Assembly (NCBI GenBank): GCA_038277395.1
Contig: CM076195.1
Coordinates: forward strand, 21,290,327-21,354,326
From: Dryocosmus kuriphilus
Taxonomy: Eukaryota > Arthropoda > Insecta > Hymenoptera > Cynipidae
Direction of reading: 5' to 3'
Length of the DNA stretch: 64,000 nucleotides
Shown: piece by piece, positions 1 to 13,600 of the stretch
How the letters are laid out: the number at the start of each line of letters is the position of its first letter
Numbering within the stretch: the stretch's first letter is position 1
Notes under the pieces: model-generated
The model's input: the letters and a program-made list of their open reading frames with translations, nothing else
Databases searched by the model: none
Told to the model about the DNA's origin: nothing
Made by a program: the position numbers and the translations under genes

Positions 1-359
1 TGAAAATTAAAAATTGCAAGAAAAGAGCCTGCACGAGAGTCGAAGTTGACCATAAACAAGGCGCCAATGCTGGCACGACCATGGAACGTCTAACTAAATA
101 TAAAACGAAAAAATGTACCATCTACCATGTACCATGTACCATCTTTATATTTTCAAGCACGTAGTCGAGGAGTATCAGGAGAATGTTAAAAAATGCAAAG
201 AACATGTCCGCACGAGGTTTGCAATTCACCAAAAAGCCGCGCGCCACTGCTGCACGACTATTGACGGTCTGATTACATATAAAGCGAACAAAGTGTGCCA
301 TCTTTTAATCTTATATTTTCAATTATATAGTCGAGGAGTAATAGATGAAAATTCAAAAT

Positions 360-3300
360 TGCAAGAAAACGGCACGCACGAGAGTCGAAGTTGACCATAA
401 ACCGGGCGCCACTGCTGACACGTTCATAGGCGGTCTAATTAAATATAAAAGGAGAAAAATATACGATTTGCTATCTTTACATTTTCAATAATATAGTCGA
501 AAAGTACGAGGGGAAAATTAAAAATTGCAAGAAAAGAGCCCAAACGATGCTCGAAATTGACTAAAAAGCCGGGCGCGTCACTGCTGACACGACAATACAC
601 TGTCTAATTACATATAAAACGAAAAAAATTTACCATTTTGTATCTTTATATTTTCAATCACATAGTTGAGGAGTAAGAGGTGTCAATTAAAAATTGCAAA
701 GAAAGTGCCCGAACGAGGGTCGAAAGTGACCATAAACCAGGCGCCACTGCTGACGCGACTATAGGCGGTCTAAATACATATGAAAGGAAAAAAAATGTAC
801 CATTTTCTATCTTTATATTTTCAATCATATACTCGAGAAATAAGACGCGAAAATTAAAGATTGCTAGAAAAGAGCCCGCACGAGGGTCGAAAGTGACCAA
901 AAACCAGCCGCCACTGCTGCACGACCATTGACGGTCTAATTATATATAAAACGAAAAAATGTACCATTTTGTGTCTTTATATTTTTAATCATATTGTCGA
1001 GAAGTAAGAGCTGAAAATTAAAAATCGCAAGAAAAAGCCGCACGAGGATCAAAATTGACCAAAAACCAGCCGCCACTGCTGACAGGACAATAGGCGTTCT
1101 AATTAAATATAAATAAAAAAAATGTACTATTTTGTATCTTTATATTTTCAATCATATAGTTCAGAAGTACGAGGGGAAAATTAAAAATTGCAGGAAAAGA
1201 GCCGACACGATGGTCGAAATTGACTAAATAAAACGAAAAAAAAGTACCATTTTGCATCTTTATACTTTCAAGCATATAATCGAGGAGTAACAGGATAAAC
1301 ATAAGAAATGCAAATAACGTGCCCGCACGAGAGTCGAAATTGACCAAAAAAAACCAGCCCTCACTTCTGCACGACCGTTGACGGTCTAATTATATGTAAA
1401 ACGAAGAAAATGTAACGTTTTGTATCTTTATATCTTCAATCATATAGACGCGAAATAAAAGTATAAAATTAAAAATTGCAAAAAAAGTGCCCGCAAGAGG
1501 GTCAAAATTGATCAAAAACCAGCCACCACAGCTGCACGGCCATTGACGGTCTAATTATATATAAAACGAAAAAAATGTACCATTTTGTATCTTTATATTT
1601 TCAATCATATAGTCGAAAAGTAAGAGGTGAAAATTAAAAATTGCAAGAAAAGAGCCCGCACGAGGGTAAAAATTGACCAAAAACCAGCCGCCACTGCTGC
1701 ACGACCACTGACGGTCTAATTATATTTAAAACAAAAACAATGTACTATTTTGTATCTTTATATTTTCAATCACATAGTCGAGAAGTAACAGTTGAAAATA
1801 AAAACTGTAAAAAAGTGCTCGCACAAGGGTCAAGACTGCCCAAAAACCAGCCGCCACTGCTGCACGATCATTGACGGTCTAATTATATATAAAACGAAAA
1901 AAATGTACCATTTTGTATCTTTATATTTTCAATCACATAGTCGAGAAGTAAGAGTTGAAAATTAAAAATTGCAAAAAAAGTGCCCGCACTAGGGTCAAAA
2001 TTGACCACAAACCAGCCGCCACTGCTGCACGACCATTGGCGGTCTAATTATATATAAAACGAAAAAAATGTACCATTTTGTATCTTTGTATTTCTAATGA
2101 TATAGTCGAGAGGCAAGAGAGGTCGAAATTAAAAATTGCAAGAAAAGAGTCCGCACGAGTGTCGAAGTGGAACATAAACCAGGCGCCAATGCTGGCACGA
2201 CCATGGACCGTCAAACTAAAGATAAAACAAAAAAAATGTACTGCTTTTCATCTTTACATTTTCAAGCATATAATCGAGGAGTAACAGGAGAAAGTTAAAA
2301 AATGGAAAGGAAGTGTCCGCAAGAGGGTCGAAACTGACCAAAAAACCGCGCGCCATTGCTGTACGACTATTGACGGTCTGATTACATACAAAACGAAAAA
2401 AAATGTACAATCTTTTATCCTTATATTTTCAATTATATATTCGAGGAGTAATAGATGAAAATTAAAAATAGCAAGAAAACAGCACGCACGAGAGTCGAAG
2501 TTGATCATAAACAGGGCGCCACTACTGACACGATCATAGGCGGTCTAATTAAATATAAAAAAAAAAATATACGATTTGCTATCTTTATATTTTCAATCAT
2601 ATAGTCTAGAAGTAAGACGTGAAAACTAAAAATTGCAAGAAAAGAGCCCGCGCGTCGGTCTAGAGTGACCAAAAGCCGGGCCCCACCGCTGATACGACCA
2701 TAGGCGGCCTAATTACATATAACACGAAAAAAATGTTCAATTTTCTGTCTTTATATTTTCAATCATATAGTCGAGAAGTAAGAGGTGAAAATTAAAAGTT
2801 GCAAGAAAAGGGCCCGCGCGATGTTCGAGGTTTACCATAAACCAGGCGCCACAGCTGACACGACCATGGACCCTCTAATTACATATAAAAAGAAAAAAAA
2901 CGTACCATTCAGCATCTTTATATTTTAGAGCATGTAATCGAGCAGTAACAGGAGAAAGTTAAGAAATGCAAAGAAAGTGCCCGCACGAGGGTCGAAATTG
3001 ACGAAAAACCAGCCTCCACAGATGCACGACCATTGACGGTCTTATTATATATAAAACGAAAAAAATGTACCATTTGTTATCTTAATATTTTTAATCATAT
3101 AGTCGAGAAGTAAGAGGTGAACATTAAAAATTGCAAGAAAAGAGCCCGCAGGAGGGTCAATATTGACAAAAAACCAGCCGCCACTGCTGCACGACCATGG
3201 ACGGTCTAATTACATATAACACGAAAAAATGTACAATTTTCTATCTTTATATTTCCAATCATATAGTCGAGAAGTAATAGGTGAAAATTAAAAATTGCAA

Positions 3301-6150
3301 GAACAGGGCCCACGCGATGGTCGAAGTTGACCATAAACCAGGCGCCACTGTTGGCACGACCATGGACCGTCTAATTTCATATAAAATGAGAAAAACATAC
3401 CATTTTGCATCTTTATATTTTCAAGCGTATAATCGAATAGTAACAGGAGAATGTTAAGAAATGCCAAAGAAGTTCACGCGCGAGAGACGAAATTGACCAA
3501 AAACCAGCCCTCACTGCTGCACGAACATTGACGGCCTAATTATATATAAAACGAGAGAGCGTAATTTTTGTATCTTTATATTTTCAATCATATAGACGAG
3601 CAGTAAAAGTTGAAAATTGAAAACTGCAAAAAAAGTGCCCGCAAGAGGGTCAAAATTGACCAAAAACCAGCCGCCACAGCTGCACGAACACTGACAGTCT
3701 AATTATATATAAAACGAAAAAGTATAATTTTGTATCTTTATATCTTCAATCATATAGACGAGAAGTAAAAGCAGAAAACTAAGGATTGCAAAAACAGTGC
3801 CCACACGAGGGTCAAATTGACGAAAAACCAGCCTCCACAGCTGCACGGCCATTGACAGTCTAATTATATATATATAACGAAAAAAATGTACCACTTTGTA
3901 TCTTTATATTTTCAATCACATAGTCGAGAGGTAAGAGGTGAAAACTAAAAATTGCAAAAAAAGAGCACCCACGAGGGCCGAAATTGACCAAAATCCAAGC
4001 GTCACTGCTGCATGACCATTGACTGTCTAATTACATATAAAACGAAAAAAATGTACCATTTTATATCCCTATCTATTCAATTAAACAGTTGAGGAGTAAT
4101 AGTTGAAAGTTAAGAATTACAAAAGGAGTCGCCGCACGAGGTTCGAAATTCACCAAAAAGCCGGGCGCCACTGCTGACACGACAATACACTGTTTAAGTA
4201 CATATAAAACGAAAAAAATGTACTGTTTTGTATCATTATATTTTCAATCATATAGTCGAGGAGCAAGAGGTGTAAATTAAAAATTGCAAAGAAAGTGCCC
4301 GAATGAGGGTCGAAAGTGACCATAAACTAGACGCCACGGCTGACACGACCATAGGCGGCCTAATTACATATAAAACGAAAGAGATGTACCATTCTCTGTC
4401 TTTTTATTTTCAATCATGTAGTCGAAAAACAAGAGGTGAAAATAAAAAAGTGCAAGAAAAGAGCCCGCGCGAGCGCCGAAATTGACCATAAATCAGGCGC
4501 CACTGCTGGCACGACCATGGACCGTCTAATTACATATAAAAAGAAAAAAATGTACCATTTTGTATCTTCATATTTTTAATCATATAGTCGAGAAGTAAGA
4601 GGTGAAAATTAAAAATTGCAAGAAAAAAGCACGCACGATGGTCAAAGTTGACCATAAACCAGGCGCCACTGCTGCATGACCATTGACCGTCTAACTAAAT
4701 ATATAAAAAGAAAAAAATGTGCCATTTTGCATTGTAATATTTTCATGCATGTAGTCGAGAAGTATCAGGAGAAAGTTAAAAAATGCAAAGAAAGTGTCCG
4801 CACGATGGTCGAAATTGACCATAAATCAGGCGCCACTGCTGGCACGACTATGGACCGTCTAATTACATATAAAACGAAAAAAATGTATCATTTATTGTAC
4901 CTATATTTTTTATCATATAGTCGAGGAGTAAGAGGTGGAATTAAAAATTGCAAAAAAAATGCCCGCACGAGGGTCAAAATTGACCAAATAGCCGGACCCC
5001 ACTGCAGACAAGACTATAGACGGTCTAATTACATATAAAATGAAAAAAATGAACCATTGTCTATCTTTATGTTTCTAATCATATAGTCGAGAACTAAGCG
5101 GTGAAAATTAAATATTGCAAGAAAAGAGCCCGCACGGGGCTCGAAGTTGACCCTAAGCCAGGCGACACTGCTGGCTCGTCCATGGACCGTCTAACTAAAT
5201 ATAAAAAGAAAAAAATGTACCATTTTGCATCTTTATATTTTCAAGCATGTAGTCGAGGAGTATCAGCAGAATGTTAAAAAATGCAACGAAAGTGTCCGCA
5301 CGAGGGTCGCAATTCACCAAAAAGCCGCGCGCCACTGCTGCACGACCATTGACGGTCTGATTACATATAAAACGAAAAGAATGTACCACCTTTTATCTTT
5401 ATATTTTCAGCTGTATAGTCTAGGAGTGATAGATAGAAATTAAAAGTTGCAAAAAGAGTGCCCGCAGGAGGGTCGAAATTGATCAAAAGCCGGGCGCCAC
5501 TGCTGCACGATCATTGACGGTCTGATTACATATAAAACGAAAAGAATGTACCACCTTTTATCTTTATATTTTCAACTGTATAGTCTAGTAGTAATAGATG
5601 GAAATTAAAAATTGCAAAAAGAGTGCCCGCAGGAGGGTCGAAATTGATCAAAAGCCGGGCACCACTACTGACACGACCACAGGCGGTATAATCAAATATA
5701 AAACAAAAAAAAATATACGATTTTCTATCTTTATATTTTCAATCATATAGTCGAGAAGTACGAGGTGGAAATTAAAATTGCAAGAAAAGGGTCCGGGCGT
5801 GGGTCGAGAGTGACCAAAAACCAGCCGCCACCGCTGCACGACCACTGACGGTATAATTATATATAAAACTAAAAAATGTACCATTTTGTATCTTTATATT
5901 TTCAATCATATAGACGAGAAGTAAGAGTTGAAAATTAAAAATTGCAAAAAAAGTGCCCGCATGAAGGCCAACTTGACAAAAAACCAGCCTCCACTGCTGA
6001 CACGACCATAGGCGGTCTAAATACATCAGAAACGAAAAAAATGTACCATTTTCTATCTTTATATTTTCAATCACATAGTCGTGAAACAAGGTGTGAAAAC
6101 TAAAAATTGCAAAAAAATTGCCCGCACGAGGGTCGAAAGTGACCAAGAAC
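360..6150 (+). repeat. Satellite block duplication, left copy
   Basis: This stretch of the satellite is closely matched by 6,640-13,600. Distinctive private variants fall in the same order in both copies. Examples are GACACGTTCATAGG at 417 and 6,661, the CAAACGATGCTCG variant at 541 and 6,785, and GAGAGGCAAGAG near 2,105 and 8,350. The offset steps from about 6,242 to 6,408, back to about 6,244, then to about 6,900 and 7,398. Each step approximates one or several monomers, so whole units were gained or lost after the block was copied, as expected of unequal exchange. Confidence 0.85.
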
Positions 6151-6639
6151 CGGGCGCCACTACTGACACGACCATAGGCGGTCTAATTAAATATAAAACG
6201 AAAAAAATGTACCATTTTGTATCTTCATATTTTTAATCATATAGTCGAGAAGTAAGAGGTGAAAATTAAAAATTGAAAAAAAAGTGCCCGAACGAGGGTC
6301 CAAAGTGACCATAAACCACGCACCACTGCTACACCACCACAGGCGGTCTAAATACATATGAAACGAAAAAAATGTACCATTTTCTACCTTTATATTTTCA
6401 ATCATATAGTCCAGAAGTAAGACGTGAAAACTAAAAACTGCAAGAAAAGAGCCCGCGCGTCGGTCGAGAGTGACCAAAAGCCGGGCCCCACCGCTGACAC
6501 GACCATAGGCGGCCTAATTACATATAACACGACAAAATGTTAAATTTTCTATCTTTATATTTTCAATCATATAGTCGAGAAGTAAGAAGTGAAAATTAAA
6601 AATTGCAAGAAAAGGGCCCACGCGATGGTCGAAGTTGAC

Positions 6640-9600
6640 CATAAACCGGGCGCCACTGCTGACACGTTCATAGGCGGTCTAATTAAATATAAAAGGAAAA
6701 AAATATACGATTTGCTATCTTTACATTTTCAATAATATAGTCGAAAAGTACGAGGGGAAAATTAAAAATTGCAAGAAAAGAGCCCAAACGATGCTCGAAA
6801 TTGACTAAAAAGCCGGGCGGCACTGCTGACACGACAACACACTGTCTAATTACATATAAAACGAAAAAAATGTACCATTTTGTATCTTTATATTTTCAAT
6901 CACATAGTTGAGGAGTAAGATGTGTCAATTAAAAATTGCAAAGAAAGTGCCCGAACGAGGGTCGAAAATGACCATAAACCAGGCGCCACTGCTGACGCGA
7001 CTATAGGCGGTCTAAAAACATATGAAAGGAAAAAAATGTACCATTTTTTATCTTTATATTTTCAATCATATAGTCGAGAAGTAAGACGTGAAGACTAAAA
7101 ATTGCAAGAAAAGAACCCGTGCGAGGGTCGAAAGTGACCAAAAGCCAGGCGCCACTTCTGACACGCACTTAGGCGGCCTAATTACATATATGAAAAGAAA
7201 AAATGTACCATTTTCTATCTTTATATTTTCAATCATATACTCGAGAAATAAGACGCGAAAATTAAAGATTGCTAGAAAAGAGCCCGCACGAGGGTCGAAA
7301 GTGACCAAAAACCAGCCGCCACTGCTGCACGACCATTGACGGTCTAATTATATATAAAACGAAAAAATGTACCATTTTGTGTCTTTATATTTTTAATCAT
7401 ATTGTCGAGAAGTAAGAGCTGAAAATTAAAAATCGCAAGAAAAAGCCGCACGAGGATCAAAATTGACCAAAAACCAGCCGCCACTGCTGACAGGACAATA
7501 GGCGTTCTAATTAAATATAAATAAAAAAAATGTACTATTTTGTATCTTTATATTTTCAATCATATAGTCCAGATGTACGAGGGGAAAATTAAAAATTGCA
7601 GGAAAAGAGCCGACACGATGGTCGAAATTGACTAAATAAAACGAAAAAAAAGTACCATTTTGCATCTTTATACTTTCAAGCATATAATCGAGGAGTAACA
7701 GGATAAACATAAGAAATGCAAATAACGTGCCCGCACGAGAGTCGAAATTGACCAAAAACCAGCCCTCACTTCTGCACGACCGTTGACGGTCTAATTATAT
7801 ATGTAAAACGAAGAAAATGTAACGTTTTGTATCTTTATATCTTCAATCATATAGACGCGAAATAAAAGTTGAAAATTAAAAATTGCAAAAAAAGTGCCCG
7901 CAAGAGGGTCAAAATTGACCAAAAACCAGCCGCCACAGCTGCACGGCCATTGACGGTCTAATTATATATAAAACGAAAAAAAAATGTACCATTTTGTATC
8001 TATATATTTTCAATCACATAGTCGAGAAGTAACAGTTGAAAATAAAAACTGCAAAAAAAGTGCTCGCACAAGGGTCAAGACTGCCCAAAAAGCAGCCGCC
8101 ACTGCTGCACGATCATTGACGGTCTAATTATGTATAAAACGAAAAAAATGTACCATTTTGTATCTTTATATTTTCAATCACATAGTCGAGAAGTAAGAGT
8201 TGAAAATTAAAAATTGCAAAAAAAGTGCCCGCACTAGGGTCAAAAGTGACCACAAACCAGCCGCCACTGCTGCACGACCATTGGCGGTCTAATTATATAT
8301 AAAACGAAAAAAATGTACCATTTTGTATCTTTATATTTCTAATGATATAGTCGAGAGGCAAGAGGTCGAAAATTAAAAATTGCAAGAAAAGAGTCCGCAC
8401 GAGTGTCGAAGTGAACATAAACCAGGCGCCAATGCTGGCACGACCATGGACCGTCAAATTAAAGATAAAACAAAAAAAATGTACTGCTTTTCATCTTTAC
8501 ATTTTCAAGCATATAATCGAGGAGTAACAGGAGAAAGTTAAAAAATGCAAAGGAAGTGTCCGCACGAGGGTCGAAACTGACCAAAAAACCGCGCGCCATT
8601 GCTGTACGACTATTGACGGTCTGATTACATATAAAACGAAAAAAATGTACAATATTTTATCTTATATTTTCAATTATATATTCGAGGAGTAATAGATGAA
8701 AATTAAAAATAGCAAGAAAACAGCACGCACGAGAGTCGAAGTTGATCATAAACAGGGCGCCACTACTGACACGATCATAGGCGGTCTAATTAGATATAAA
8801 ACGAAAAAAATATACGATTTGCTATCTTTATATTTTCAATCATATAGTCTAGAAGTAAGACGTGAAAACTAAAAATTGCAAGAAAAGAGCCCGCGCGTCG
8901 GTCTAGAGTGACCAAAAGCCGGGCCTCACCGCTGACACGACCATAGGCGGCCTAATTACATATAACACGAAAAAATGTTCAATTTTTTTCTGTGTTTATA
9001 TTTTCAATCATATAGTCGAGAAGTAAGAGGTGAAAACTAAAAATTGCAAGAAAAGGGCCCACGCGATGTTCGAAGTTGACCATAAACCAGGCGCCACTGT
9101 TGGCACGAGCATGGACTGTCTAATTTCATATAAAAAGAAAAAAAATGTACCATTTTGCACCTTTATATTTGTAAGCATATAATCGAGGAGTAACAGGAGA
9201 AAGTTAAGAAATGCAAAGAAAGTGCACGCACGAGAGTCGAAATTGACCAAAAACCAGCCCTCACTCCTGCACGAACATTGACGGCCTAATTATATATAAA
9301 ACGAAAGAGTATAATTTTTAATCTTTATATTTTAAATCATATAGACGAGAAGCAAAAGTTGAAAATTGAAAACTGCAAAAAAAGTGCCCGCAAGAGGGCC
9401 AAAATTGACCAAAAAGAAGCCGCCACCGCTGCACGACCACTAACAGTCTAATTATATATAAAAAGGAAAAGTATAATTTTGTATCTTTATATTTCAATCA
9501 TATAGACGAGAAGTAAGAGTTGAAAATTAAGAATTGCAAAAACAGTGCCCGCACGTGGGCCAAATTGACGAAAAACCAGCCCAGCCGCCACAGCTGGACG

Positions 9601-12600
9601 GCCATTGACAGTCTAATTATATATAAAACGAAAAAAATGTACCACTTTGTATCTTCATATTTTTAATCACATAGTCGAGAAGTAAGAGGTGAAAATTAAA
9701 AGTTGCAAGAAAAGGGCCCGCGCGATGGTCGAGGTTTACCATAAACCAGGCGCCACAGCTGACACGACCATGGACCTTCTAATTACATATAAAAAGAAAA
9801 AAACGTACCATTTAGCATCTTTATATTTTAGAGCATGTAATCGAGCAGTAACAGGAGAAAGTTAAGAAATGCAAAGAAAGTGCCCGCACGAGGGTCGAAA
9901 TTGACGAAAAACCAGCCTCCACAGATGCACGACCATTGACGGTCTTATTATATATAAAACGAAAAAAATGTACCATTTGTTATCTTAATATTTTTAATCA
10001 TATAGTCGAGAAGTAAGAGGTGAAAATTAAAAATTGCAAGAAAAGGGCCCGCACGAGGGTCAATATTGACAAAAAACCAGCCGCCACTGCTGCACGACCA
10101 TTGACGGTCTAATTACATATAACACGAAAAAATGTACAATTTTCTATCTTTATATTTCCAATCATATAGTCGAGAAGTAATAGGTGAAAATTAAAAATTG
10201 CAAGAAAAGGGCCCACGCGATGGTCGAAGTTGACCATAAACCAGGCGCCACTGTTGGCACGACCATGGACCGTCTAATTTCATATAAAATGAGAAAAACA
10301 TACCATTTTGCATCTTTATATTTTCAAGCGTATAATCGAATAGTAACAGGAGAATGTTAAGAAATGCCAAGCAAGTGCACGCGCGAGAGACGAAATTGAC
10401 CAAAAACCAGCCCTCACTGCTGCACGAACATTGACGGCCTAATTATATATAAAACGAAAGAGCATAATTTTGTATCGTTATATTTTCAATCATATAGACG
10501 AGCAGTAAAAGTTGAAAATTGAAAACTGCAAAAAAAAGTGCCCGCAAGAGGGTCAAAATTGACCAAAAACCAGCCGCCACAGCTGCACGACCACTGACAG
10601 TCTAATTATATATAAAACGAAAAAGTATAATTTTGTATCTTTATACCTTCAATCATATAGACGACAAGTAAAAGCAGAAAACTAAGGATTGCAAAAAAGT
10701 GCCCACACGAGGGTCAAATTGACGAAAGACCAGCCTCCACAGCTGCACGGCCATTGACAGTCTAATTGTATATATAACGAAAAAAATGTACCACTTTGTA
10801 TCTTTATATTTTCAATCACATAGTCGAGAGGTAAGAGGTGAAAACTAAAAATTGCAAGAAAAGAGCCTGCACGAGGGTCGAAGTTGACCATAAACCAGGC
10901 GCCACTGCTGCCACGACCATGGAACGTCTAACTAAATATAAAACGAAAAAAATGTACCACTTTTCATCTTTATATTTTCAAGCATATAATCGAGGAGTAA
11001 CAGGAGAACGTTAAAAATGCAAAGAACATGTCCGCACGAGGTTTGCAATTCACCAAAAAGCCGCGCCCCACTGCTGCACGACTATTGACGGTCTGATTAC
11101 ATATAAAGCGAAAAAAATGTGCAGCCCTTTAATCTTATATTTTCAATTATATAGTCGAGGAGTGATAGATGAAAATTCAAAATTGCAAGAAAACAGCACG
11201 CACGAGAGTCGAAGTTGACCATAAACCGGGCGCCACTACTGACACGATCATAGGCGGTCTAATTAAATATAAAAGGAAAAAAATGTACGATTTGCTATCT
11301 TTGCATTTTCAATCATATAGTCGAAAGGTACGAGGTGAAAATCAAAAATTGCAAGAAAAGAGCCCAAACGATGCTCGAAATTGACTAAAAAGCCGGGCGC
11401 CACTGCTGATACGACAATACACTGTTTAAGTACATATAAAACGAAAAAAATGTACTGTTTTGTATCATTATATTTTCAATTATATAGTCGAGGAGCAAGA
11501 GGTGTAAATTAAAAATTGCAAAGAAAGTGCCCGAATGAGGGTCGAAAGTGACCATAAACCAGAAGCCACGGCTGACGCGACTATAGGCGGTCTAAATACA
11601 TATGAAACGAAAATAATGTACCATTTTCTATCTTTATATTTTCAATCATATAGTCGAGAAGTAAGACGTGAAAACTAAAAATTGCAAGAAAAGAGCTCGC
11701 GCGAGGGTCGAACGTGACCAAAAGCCGGGCGCCACTGCTGACACGACTATAGGCGGCCTAATTACATATAAAACGAAAGAGATGTACCATTCTCTGTCTT
11801 TTTATTTTCAATCATGTAGTCGAGAAACAAGAGGTGAAAATAAAAAAGTGCAAGAAAAGAGCCCGCGCGAGCGCGGAAATTGACCATAAATCAGGCGCCA
11901 CTGCTGGCACGACCATGGACCGTCTAATTACATATAAAAAGAAAAAAATGTACCATTTTGTATCTTCATATTTTTAATCATATAGTCGAGAAGTAGGAGG
12001 TGAAAATTAAAAATTGCAAGAAAAGAGCCCGCACGATGGTCAAAGTTGACCATAAACCAGGCGCCACTGCTGCATGACCATTGACCGTCTAACTAAATAT
12101 AAAAAGAAAAAAATGTGCCATTTTGCATGTAATATTTTCATGCATGTAGACGAGAAGTATCAGGAGAAAGTTAAAAAATGCAAAGAAAGTGTCCGCACGA
12201 TGGTCGAAATTGACCATAAATCAGGCGCCACTGCTGGCACGACTATGGACCGTCTAATTACATATAAAAAGAAAAAAATGTATCATTTATTGTACCTATA
12301 TTTTTTATCATATAGTAGAGGAGTAAGAGGTGGAATTAAAAATTGCAAAAAAATGCCCGCACGAGGGTCAAAATTGACCAAATAGCCGGACCCCACTGCA
12401 GACACGACTATAGACGGTCTAATTACGTATAAAACGAAAAAAATGAACCATTGTCTATCTTTATGTTTCTAATCATATAGTCGAGAAGTAAGCGGTGAAA
12501 ATTAAATATTGCAAGAAAAGAGCCCGCACGGGGCTCCAAGTTGACCCTAAGCCAGGCGACACTGCTGGCTCGTCCATGGACCGTCTAACTAAATATAAAA

Positions 12601-13600
12601 AGAAAAAAATGTACCATTTTGCATCTTTATATTTTCAAGCATGTAGTCGAGGAGTATCAGCAGAATGTTAAAAAATGCAACGAAAGTGTCCGCACGAGGG
12701 TCGCAATTCACCAAAAAGCTGCGCGCCACTTCTGCACGACCTTTGACGGTCTGATTACATATAAAACGAAAAGAATGTAACACCTTTTATCTTTATATTT
12801 TCAGCTGTATAGTCTAGGAGTGATAGATAGAAATTAAAAGTTGCAAAAAGAGTGCCCGCAGGAGGGTCGAAATTGATCAAAAGCCGGGCGCCACTGCTGC
12901 ACGATCATTGACGGTCTGATTACATATAAAACGAAAAGAATGTACCACCTTTTATCTTTATATTTTCAACTGTATAGTCTAGTAGTAATAGATGGAAATT
13001 AAAAATTACAAAAAGAGTGCCCGCAGGAGGGTCGAAATTGATCAAAAGCCGGGCACCACTACTGACACGACCACAGGCGGTATAATCAAATATAAAACAA
13101 AAAAAAATATACGATTTTCTATCTTTATATTTTCAATCATATAGTCGAGAAGTACGAGGTGGAAATTAAAATTGCAAGAAAAGGGTCCGGGCGTGGGTCG
13201 AGAGTGACCAAAAACCAGCGCCTACCGCTGCACGACCACTGACGGTATAATTATATATAAAACTAAAAAATGTACCATTTTGTATCTTTATATTTTCAAT
13301 CATATAGTCGAGAAGTAAGAGGTGAAAATTAAAAATTGCAAGAAAAGAGCCCGCACGATGGTCAAAGTTGACCATAAACCAGGCGCCACTGCTGGCACGA
13401 CAATAGGCTGTCTAATTACATATAAAACGAAAAAAACGTACCATTTTGTATCTTTATATTTTCTAGCATGTAGTCGTGGAGTATCAGGAGAAAGTTAAAA
13501 AATGCAAAGAAAATGTCCGCACGAGGGTCGAAATTCACCAAAAAGCCGCGTGCCACAGCTGCACGATCATTGCGGTATGATTCCATATAAAACGAAAAAA
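6640..13600 (+). repeat. Satellite block duplication, right copy
   Basis: Second copy of the block at 360-6,150, carrying extra monomers relative to it. One extra unit lies near 7,060-7,200, and several more lie between about 9,600 and 11,600. The segment around 12,074-13,160 matches 4,676-5,760 at an offset of about 7,395 with only scattered substitutions. Confidence 0.85.
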
